Below are positions 18,867 through 24,763 of a stretch of 24,763 bases of DNA, one piece after another. The notes under the pieces are model-generated. The model saw only the letters and a program-made list of their open reading frames with translations. It was not told the DNA's origin and ran no database searches. Every line of letters begins with the position of its first letter. Position 1 is the first letter of the stretch. Origin of the DNA: Gracilariopsis chorda (lineage: Eukaryota; Rhodophyta; Florideophyceae; Gracilariales; Gracilariaceae); assembly GCA_003194525.1 (NCBI GenBank), contig NBIV01000565.1, positions 1 to 24,763 on the forward strand, written 5' to 3'. The position numbers and the translations under genes were made by a program.

Positions 18867-19640
18867 TGCAATGCCCGGAAGCGGGAGCGCACCGAAAGAC
18901 GTTCGGGGATCTTTCCTCGTTAGAGGCGAGACCAGTTGGTAGCGCCCTCCCAGGAGTGGCACGACTATGTCGGGTTGTAAGGCCGAGACCACCGGTCGCG
19001 ACTTGCGCAGGGAGGTTGAGGCAAGAATCGGGTATCTGCAGGAACGGTGCATGGGGGTGGTTATCCTCTAGAGAGGTGAGGGTTCCACGTTAGTGGCACG
19101 CGCGAACACGAGCCGTGGGTAGCGGGAAAGCCACCCTGTAAAGAGAAAAACAAGGGGGAGCTGAGTCACGAGTGTCGTGACGAAGACTAACGGCAGTGCC
19201 GGTAAATAAACCTTATATAAGGCGAACACCAATAAAGCTGGAATAAACAGTCCGAATACTCGGGTCCTTTAGATAGGTGAGGGGGTTAGACTTCCCGTAT
19301 GCGACGGTGCTTCCCTCCAAAAGAAAAGTAGAGAACACGCGAAGGGGGTGAGGTCTAGAGCCAATTCCCCAGGTTGGGGTCACTTGTTGGGGAAGGTTTA
19401 CTGGTGCGACGGCAACCCCCCGGCGCACTAAGTACTAACCATCCCAGAAATGGGTGTAAAAACAATAAATAGAATTAACTAAATACTCCACTTTGGTGGT
19501 TCATGCCCCACTGCTGTGGCCAACCGCCAATTGACTCTTTCCGTGTCCCACGTGTCAAATCCACCATTAGTGGTCGTAGTTCATGCAATGACTACATTAC
19601 CGAAACATTCGGGAAATCAACCAAGTACCAAGAATCATTC
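18867..19640 (+). mobile_element. LTR-like insertion within the PiggyBac transposase
   Basis: The transposase breaks off near 18840-18866 and resumes near 19645 (SLRALHFTSQAFIRAL). The sequence between differs sharply from its host: G- and A-rich and non-coding, with TATATAA at 19214 and AATAAA at 19231 and 19242, a compact promoter plus poly(A) arrangement typical of an LTR. A TG lies at 18867. I could not fix a target duplication; GCATT (18835 and about 19645) and CATTC (18836 and about 19636) are both possible, so boundaries are approximate to about 30 bp. The part from 19500 to 19640 may be PiggyBac sequence. A solo LTR is the preferred reading; an unrelated non-autonomous element is the alternative. 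Confidence 0.45.
19214..19247 (+). promoter_or_regulatory. TATA box and poly(A) hexamers of LTR-like insert
   Basis: TATATAA (19214-19220) is followed by AATAAA at 19231 and 19242. This tight spacing fits the U3/R region of a compact LTR in plus orientation. It is not functional evidence, only layout. Confidence 0.35.
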
Positions 19641-21583
19641 TCTGAGGGCATTGCATTTCACATCTCAAGCCTTCATTCGAGCTCTATGTGAGGACTACGA
19701 GAACAACGTAGAAGCTTTATCATTCTTGTGTGTGGTTAAAGAGGTCGACTATAGCCATGTATCGTTTCCGAATCAGCGAGGCAGAGACTAAGGATTGCTT
19801 GATATCGAAACTAATTTTACTATGCCACTCTCTGAATATAGAATCGAAGACAGCGCCCACTTTGGAACAGCAAGAACAGGCAATCAGTACAGGTATGTCG
19901 GCCTCCGTTGAGAACCTTCAAAACCGGACAAATAATGACATTTTATCACTTCTTAGCTCCGTGGGACACAGAAAATCGCAAGCGCTTCGCAAATCTCAAC
20001 TGATAGAAAAGGTAATGTTGCTCAAATTGGAGGTACAGGCTGGTACAACTCAGCTTAACAGCACCGTATCGCACACCACTCAGCCCATTACAACGGAAGG
20101 AAGCGAAGATGCAAAAGTTCTGGAGGCTCTGTAACCGCGCTTCACTGACGTCATGAATAATGAAGCCTCTCGTGCTACCCCAGGAATGAGAGAAGGGAGT
20201 TTCAATGAGTCTCAGGTGCTAAAAGCACTACCGTCTTTCTTTGCATCTAATGCTGTGAGCAATGGAAATGAACTCGAGATGTCGGAGGGTTCGCACGAGA
20301 GGTAAAAATATAAAGTAGAGTATATCGAACGACAGGACTTATTTCTTCTCGCAGAGATCCAATGGTTTCAGACAGTCCAGACGCCGTCCTGTGCTTTACT
20401 GACAATGACGGAGAACAGCATGTTTGTGCAGTTAAGATCAAGACAATGACCTCGTTGAAACACCGTTGACGCTTCAGAAACAACGAATGCACGACCACTC
20501 TGCAGTTTCTCATCTCATTAACGTTGGCCAAAACGAGGCAGTACAAAACTCTTTCACGAGCTTGTTCCGTCTACGGAGTACCGAATTCAGTGTTTGGCAT
20601 CATGCAGTATCGTTTAAGCCATAAAGCAGGTTATGTTTGTGCAGGCCAAAGGAAGCAGCTCGGGGGTAGGAGCGTAATCGATGCCACGACTGTGCATTTC
20701 CATCAGATATTGACAACAATATACAGTTATCTCCTAGCTGCTCTCCGAGTTGGGGTGTTTCCTGGGATTGGAAAGGACGCATCAAAAATTCCGAGCATGT
20801 ACGATGATCTCCTACAGACCTCTCATGCCTCTGATCTGAATTCTTATGCTTCGTACTATAGTTTGAATCAGGCCTATCATTCCCTTGCTGCCGAAACAGC
20901 ACACTGCCTCCCGCGCAGATGATCGACCAACAGCGTTTGTCTACTGGAACTATTTGAAAGGAGGTGTGGATGAGTTTAGCCGAGCGATGACAACCATGTG
21001 CTACACTAACGTTGGTAAAAGTCCAATTGTCATCATATAGCCCGTTTGTTATGTGCACAAGTTCAAAATGGAGCTTTTTGCATCGGTTGTCTTTGGCAAG
21101 ACATAAAGGTGTTCTTCCTCCCAATATGATGCAAACAGTTCCAAAGGGTACAGAGAAATGAGAAAGATGGTTTCAAAATGTGCGTCATTTCCAGACTACG
21201 TACGACAGTTGGCAAAAGAGTATGTCGAAGTTCGAGAAGCTGAAAGCAGATTCTTAAGCTGTTCAAATAACAATGGCAGAGTTGCTTCCCAATCTGACGC
21301 TCGATTTATCCCGTTCATCGTCGAACCGCTCTACAGTCGTAATATTCCTGTGATGTAAAACAGACTGCATGACAAACAACGAAGATTGGGAAACAAAGAA
21401 CTGCACTTGAAGGTCAACTGGAAGCAAACATATTGCTCACTGTGTTCGTACAGTTGCACAATCACGAAGAACGGGAAGAAATTGCGAAAGAGAGGAGCAG
21501 CACGGCAAAAGCAATGGTGTAGTCTTTGCAGACAAGCTCTTTGCACGAAATTGGGACAAATGGCGTACGGAGGAAGTTTTTAG
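19641..21583 (+). pseudogene. PiggyBac-type transposase, C-terminal part
   Basis: Coding resumes with HFTSQAFIRALCEDYENNVEA. It shifts near 19760 to a helical stretch (NNDILSLLSSVGHRKSQALR) and continues through SNGNELEMSEGSHER into a probable intron (20302-20354). The next exon reads DPMVSDSPDAVLCFTDNDG...HVCAVKIKTM. After further shifts come SMYDDLLQTSHASDLNSYA and VYWNYLKGGVDEFSRAM, in which GGVD (Asp 20969-20971) is the family's third catalytic aspartate motif. Then FPDYVRQLAKEYVEVREAE and a C-terminal zinc motif, YCSLCSYSC...WCSLCRQALC (about 21430-21545), of the kind that ends PiggyBac transposases. At least five frameshifts or stops lie in this part. Confidence 0.82.
20302..20354 (+). 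other. Probable spliceosomal intron (53 bp) in transposase
   Basis: GTAAAAATA begins and TTATTTCTTCTCGCAG ends a 53 bp AT-rich stretch with an internal stop. Removing it joins EGSHER to DPMVSDSPDAV in one frame, and 53 is not a multiple of three, so splicing is needed to keep frame. A pyrimidine-rich tract precedes CAG. The transposase is degenerate, so chance cannot be excluded. Confidence 0.5.
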
Positions 21584-21929
21584 AACGCGCGCAAATTCCT
21601 GCAGATGAGCTGCAAAAGCTGCAAAGTCAGGAAGTATAATGCGTTGTACGACGCTTACTGTTCGTTTGTTGGAAACCTTTTCCGCAATTGAGTGCATCAC
21701 AGGTAAAGGTCAGGAAAAGAGTTTTTAGTATGTACAAAGCTGTTTTGCGTGCATTATCATCACTTACATTTACGACTTACACGAGGTTGTGAACAAAAAT
21801 GCTGACAAGCCGTGATATGCTCGGCGTTTGTGTAGCAATAGTATGCTTTTGTATAAGCTCTTTCAAATGAGAAGGTAGTGCGGAGAGACACTAACGCTGT
21901 TTATCATCAGCTATCTTTCGCTTTGATTA
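21584..21929. other. PiggyBac interior after transposase
   Basis: No gene seen. An extension after the zinc motif may belong to the decayed tail of the transposase (MSCKSCKVRKYNALYDAYC near 21605-21660), followed by AT-rich non-coding sequence. Confidence 0.4.
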
Positions 21930-22199
21930 ATGGGAAAAAATGTCGAGCGCGCAAAAGAGTATCTGCAGGAGATTAAAACGTTGGCAGGAAAGCCGCTGAG
22001 AAGGAGGAAGGCTTCAGTTAGGAAGAGAGCATCAAAAGCATCGCGGCAAGACAGTGCTGGTGGAGATCACTGGGTCGCACTTGAGGTAACCTCTCCCCGG
22101 TGTCTGGGTGACGTTCACCTCTGGATGAGGCGAAATCTCCCAGACAGGGTGCAGTGCGACCTGTGCACCCGATTGCACCCCAAAAAAGGGAGACGCTAA
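21930..22199 (+). CDS. Small basic frame running into the right PiggyBac terminus (89 aa)
   Basis: The ATG at 21930 opens MGKNVERAKEYLQEIKTLAG, then a highly basic stretch (KPLRRRKASVRKRASK). From about 22042 it reads through the terminal inverted repeat to a stop at 22199. The part inside the terminus has no reason to be coding. The first 38 residues could be a small DNA-binding peptide, the relic of a second element gene, or chance. No family is recognised. Confidence 0.25.
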   Translation: MGKNVERAKEYLQEIKTLAGKPLRRRKASVRKRASKASRQDSAGGDHWVALEVTSPRCLGDVHLWMRRNLPDRVQCDLCTRLHPKKGRR

Positions 22200-22222
22200 T
22201 TTGTCACCCTACGGGAACGGGG
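22042..22222 (-). repeat. PiggyBac right terminal inverted repeat
   Basis: Inverted copy of 16550-16730; the outer tip reads CGGGAACGGGG|TTAG. The tip is identical to the left one over the outermost 26 bp. Further in, a few substitutions and one A-run indel separate the copies. Confidence 0.92.
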
Positions 22223-22506
22223 TTAGCCAAGGGGGTGTCGAAATGGGATAGGTGTTCCACAAAGCAAATTCCCATTGGAACCAGCTTCATCCCCACTCGG
22301 AGGAGCATGCACAGCGGGCTTTCCAGCCTTACTTCAGGCTCGTCCGTCTTCAAGCTCACCTGTCGAAATGACTTGCTTTCTCCATCACTGTCGTGCAGTA
22401 CTGCTTCAAGCTTTTTCTTTACCGTAAGCCTGCGTGACGTCACAGTAATTCGCGATGAAGTGCGGAGAACACCGCAGCCGGGACGAGTGCACTTCCTCCG
22501 AATCAT
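22204..22506 (-). pseudogene. Right-arm copy of the conserved 99-aa frame, tail replaced by PiggyBac
   Basis: The same frame as 8832-9131 (MIRRKCTRPGCGVL), with only three substitutions upstream of the insertion site. After LAN it leaves the arm at TTAG and ends within the PiggyBac terminus (PVPVG) instead of the SYGR of the left copy. If the frame is a gene, this copy has a transposon-altered C-terminus of similar length. Confidence 0.35.
22223..22226. repeat. Target-site duplication TTAG, right
   Basis: Second copy of the TTAG flanking the PiggyBac element. Right-arm sequence resumes immediately (TTAGCCAAGGGGG). Confidence 0.9.
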
Positions 22507-22996
22507 TTCTCAGCCACAAGAGAACCCGCCCAAATCCTCCCTCTCAACATGAATCCGTCTTTTGGGCCTCAACGCGCCGTCTAGAAAACTTGACGAACGC
22601 CATCCTGGCGTCCCCTGCACCTTACACCGTAGAAGAAGACAGTCTGGGTCGTGGTGTTCATCTCCGGTCCCTCCTCCCACACCATTGCCGAGGCCAGGGC
22701 GCCCCTTTCGTCTTGTCAAGCACCATGGCTTCCTGGACGGGATTTGCAACGACGCGAGACAGGCGTCGAATGGAGTGGCACAAGTCGACTATGGATCATA
22801 TTGCTATGAAACTGCACCAATCTCATGCATTGCATCGCCTAGATTTTCGAGACCTGCCCCGTATGTGTATGGGACCTGTCCCGCTGGTTTCTGAAAACTC
22901 GCCAAGCTTTCAAACCAGAGCGGACTCGCCACCGAGACAGCTCGTCTGTGTTCTCAGCAGCATCGCGGTTTGTGAGTCACCTGAACCATCCAAAGC
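22455..22996 (+). pseudogene. Right-arm copy of the 220-aa frame, frameshifted and truncated
   Basis: It starts MKCGEHRSRDECTSSESF like the left copy. It loses the frame near 22670 (RSLLPHHCRG instead of RSPPPTPSPR), which continues in another frame to about 22880 and then shifts again. It is cut at 22996 by the LTR of Gypsy element 2, after the shared CESPEPSK. Confidence 0.4.
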
Positions 22997-23207
22997 TGTA
23001 AGAGAGAGAGAGGATAGCAATTGAAGTTCACGTTTCCACACTGCAACGATGAAGTTTACTGCTTCAGTCGTTTGCTATGGGACTCTAGCATTTTGTAGGC
23101 ATATCTCCAACCAATTATATGTTTGAATCACATTCAAAACATATGAATTTAAATAAGCGGTCATCATCAACTGTTGTCTGAAAGAAGTCCCATAATACTA
23201 TATTACA
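22997..23207 (-). repeat. 3' LTR of Gypsy element 2
   Basis: The 211 bp interval begins TGTAA and ends TTACA on the plus strand, a perfect 5 bp inverted terminus of the TG...CA type. The left edge is independently fixed by the loss of arm homology at 22996. The right edge is supported by the purine run just inside it. A GA microsatellite-like stretch lies at its plus-strand start (about 23000-23013). The second LTR is not in the window for comparison. Confidence 0.8.
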
Positions 23208-23208
23208 T

Positions 23209-23640
23209 TCACCCCCTTTTTGAATCAGACGTCCTCGTCGATTCTTCAAAAACCCGTACACGATCCTTGCAGTTACGTAAGTCGCTACTTGGCATCCAGA
23301 TTGCATCTTCCAGTGCATCATTCTCAAAGTGTACCAGGTAGTAGATCGTTCTACACGATTTCTTCTTTCCAAGAATTGTTTTAACTTCCTGCTCAGTAGT
23401 GTCATCAGCATCAATTACTACCGACAATGTAGAATTATCATTTTCAGGCCTCACATACTTTTCAGTTTGCATACGTGGAATAAATTGTGCGCACGTTTCA
23501 TTGTTGGCTGGAGCTCAACTTTGTACGTCACAGGACCCATGACTTCGGTGATGGCAAGAGCACCAACAAATTTCGGACTCCACTACTTCGGAAGGTCTAT
23601 ACCAGATAGAAGCCCAGAACCAGCAAGATTGAACATGACT
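23209..23640 (-). pseudogene. Gypsy 2 GPY/F module and chromodomain
   Basis: On the minus strand, MFNLAGSGLLSG and KFVGALAITEVMGPVTYKVE form the GPY/F-type integrase C-terminus (here GPVTYKVEL). The next open frame (23209-23472) reads VKTILGKKKSCRTIYYLVHF, then ALEDAIWMPSSDL, a chromodomain with the YYLVHF strand and W-x-P motif. It ends SDSKRG just before the LTR. In chromoviruses this module directs integration to chromatin marks. Stops near 23570 and 23640 interrupt the joined frame. Confidence 0.8.
23212..23221 (-). promoter_or_regulatory. Polypurine tract of Gypsy element 2
   Basis: On the minus strand AAAAAGGGGG is followed by TGAA and the LTR start TGTAATATAG. A purine run next to the 3' LTR primes plus-strand DNA synthesis in LTR retroelements. 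Confidence 0.7.
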
Positions 23641-23647
23641 TAATCTC

Positions 23648-24404
23648 CTACTTCAAACGAGTTGCGTCCTTTTTTCTTGTTTGCGTAGTATACTTGTTGT
23701 GCTTGTGCAACAGCAAAGTTTTCACAAGCAATGTTTTGAAACATTCTTCGTCATTCAAGCATATCAACTGCAGCTTGAAATTCGAAGCAGTTCTAGTTTC
23801 CTTCGTCAGTTGTGATTGTGGTACATAGACGAAATCTACTTCAAACGGAGAAAGCCCTGTTCGTTTGTGCTTTGTAGAGTTATATTCAAACTCAAACTCG
23901 CTCATAATCAAGTCGCAATACTTAGGCCTCTTCTGAATAACATGACGTAGCATATGGCTAAGGGTTCGGATAGTTTTCTCAATCTGTCTGTCAATCTGAT
24001 GGTGTCCTTTCTTGCCATATTCTTGAGGATGTTCAACATGTCTGTGATTCCCTCAAAATACTTCAATGTGAACAGCGGATCTCTATCCCAGATGATCCAA
24101 TCCATCATTCCGTGTTTGGAAAACACATGGTTGACCAGAATCTGGACGACATCTCCAGATGTAATGCTCTTAATCTTCGGAATAATAAAAAGACTACACT
24201 TAGAACTTTTGTCTACAATGACAAAAAAGAGTTTTTTCCTTTCGTAAATGATAAAAGTTCAGTTAATAACTCCATTGTTAAAACTGTCCAACAATGCTCA
24301 GGAATCTTGTGTGGCTGTAGCATGTATTTTAACTTAGCAAGTTCTTCCTTTCTACGGTGACACGGAAGACAAGACCTTACGTACTTCAAAACATCTTTGT
24401 ACAT
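23648..24404 (-). pseudogene. Gypsy 2 integrase
   Basis: Reading the minus strand: YVRSCLPCHRRKEELAKL holds the C-x2-C of the zinc domain. HCWTVLTMELLTELLSFTKG corresponds to the first catalytic region, but the expected Asp is Glu. A frameshift at an A-run near 24235 leads to FVIVDKSSKCSLFIIPK and then WIIWDRDPLFTLKYF with the second Asp. Another shift near 24015 gives HVEHPQEYGKKGHHQ and IDRQIEKTIRTLSHML with the putative catalytic Glu. Then EFEYNSTKHKRTGLSPFEVDF, a highly typical Gypsy integrase segment. The first-Asp change plus the frameshifts make it inactive. Confidence 0.85.
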
Positions 24405-24763
24405 ACTCTTTCAGTAATACAACCTGGCAAACTGGTAAAACGTTTTCTCGATTTTTAAGTGAACAAAAGTGTGTAATTAAGCAATGGCTCGTCTTTGTAG
24501 ATCTTTAGCCTGGGGGACGTAGGTTTATCTGTGCCCTTCATGCTGTCCAAAACGTTTCATCCTCAAACGTATAATTACCTATATAAGTCTGGGATTTCTT
24601 GGAGCGTTGTATTCCTTTGTCCAAAACCCATGCAATAAGTTCCTTTGACCATTTTTCATGAGCATAAGCTTTCTGAATTCTTTGCATTAGAGTTTTTTCC
24701 TTCAGTCTTAATGCGTTCAAAAAGAGTTGGACTTTCCAAGATCCTGCTTAAGTCATCGGCAGT
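24405..24763 (-). pseudogene. Gypsy 2 linker between RNase H and integrase, degenerate
   Basis: The frame at 24538-24720 reads QRIQKAYAHEKWSKELIAW and GNYTFEDETFWTA, matching the 'residues-then-short-beta' linker that precedes the integrase zinc finger in Gypsy elements. The histidine pair of the zinc domain is probably in the shifted sequence at about 24440-24490 but is not clear. The element continues past the window edge. Confidence 0.6.

Larger units (their letters stand above)
16550..22222 (+). mobile_element. PiggyBac-type DNA transposon, 5.67 kb, non-autonomous through decay
   Basis: Three independent lines agree. First, inverted termini of 181 bp begin CCCCGTTCCCGTAGGGTGAC, and PiggyBac ends characteristically begin CCC after a TTAN target. 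Second, there is a 4 bp duplication (TTAG) on both sides and an empty site with one copy in the left arm. Third, the plus-strand transposase remnant inside shows the N-terminal helical region, GTHKR, GGVD and a C-terminal cysteine zinc motif. The element is far longer than the insect prototype because of long non-coding parts and an internal insertion (about 18867-19640). The coding region has a stop and several frameshifts, so it cannot supply its own transposase. The termini differ by about 8 changes in 181 bp. Confidence 0.9.
15665..22996 (-). repeat. Right arm of large inverted repeat, split by PiggyBac insertion
   Basis: The arm consists of 15665-16549 and 22223-22996, inverted relative to 9994-8333. 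Removing 16550-22222 and one TTAG copy restores an arm of about 1.66 kb, collinear with the left arm. The inner end at 15665 is the loss of similarity to 9994. The outer end at 22996 coincides exactly with the TG of the LTR of Gypsy element 2, so it is an interruption rather than the true end. Differences from the left arm include transitions clustered near 16340-16380 and frameshifting indels in the 220-codon frame. Confidence 0.92.
22997..24763 (-). mobile_element. Ty3/Gypsy retrotransposon 2 (chromovirus), 3' part only
   Basis: The minus strand reads, from the right edge, post-RNase H linker, integrase, GPY/F module, chromodomain, polypurine tract and 3' LTR. RT, gag and the 5' LTR lie beyond 24763. 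Coding is interrupted by many frameshifts and stops. It is AT-richer than element 1 and its protein sequence is clearly different, so it belongs to another family. Its outer LTR edge abuts right-arm position 22996 precisely, so it inserted into the inverted repeat. The presumed target duplication is AAAGC (22992-22996), whose partner is off the window. Confidence 0.88.

Noticed and set aside
1..24763. CRISPR array, rRNA or prokaryotic operon structure
   Set aside because: No regularly spaced direct repeats, no rRNA-like stretches and no dense same-strand genes; the content is eukaryotic transposons.

Overview
The window is eukaryotic and dominated by mobile elements. It has no operons, ribosome-binding sites or prokaryotic genes. 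The two Ty3/Gypsy retrotransposons, the PiggyBac-type transposase, the very short GT-AG intron and the compact LTRs resemble what is known from oomycete (Phytophthora-like) genomes. That assignment is an inference from protein style and could not be checked by search.

Layout. (1) 1-5303, minus strand: a nearly full-length Ty3/Gypsy chromodomain retrotransposon. Its 5' LTR is complete (4933-5303) and its 3' LTR is cut by the window edge (1-254). Gag, protease, RT, RNase H, integrase and chromodomain are all recognisable, but the coding region is broken by about seven frameshifts or stops. (2) 5304-8332: mostly featureless, with one small GC-richer gene candidate (5878-6177) followed by a poly(A) signal. 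(3) 8333-9994 and 15665-22996: two arms of a large inverted repeat, about 1.66 kb each once insertions are removed, separated by a 5.67 kb spacer (9995-15664). The spacer carries one convincing unknown gene (14715-15371, 218 aa, probably nuclear) and a cluster of GTTGTAAAA motifs. (4) 16550-22222: a PiggyBac-type DNA transposon inserted in the right arm. It has 181 bp terminal inverted repeats starting CCCCGTTCCC and a 4 bp TTAG duplication. Its transposase is decayed but still shows three aspartate motifs, a C-terminal cysteine zinc motif and a probable 53 bp intron. A G-rich LTR-like insert (about 18867-19640) splits it. (5) 22997-24763 and beyond, minus strand: the 3' part of a second, more decayed Gypsy chromovirus (integrase, GPY/F, chromodomain, 211 bp LTR). 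It starts exactly where the right-arm homology stops.

The main result is an insertion history readable inside the window. The left arm preserves the uninterrupted 'empty site' for both right-arm insertions: a single TTAG where the PiggyBac element sits, and continuous sequence through AAAGC where the second Gypsy LTR begins. The arms therefore arose first, then PiggyBac and Gypsy 2 entered the right arm, and an LTR-like sequence later entered PiggyBac. I cannot tell whether the inverted repeat is the terminus of a large unrecognised element or a segmental inverted duplication. Its outer ends are hidden, the right one behind Gypsy 2.
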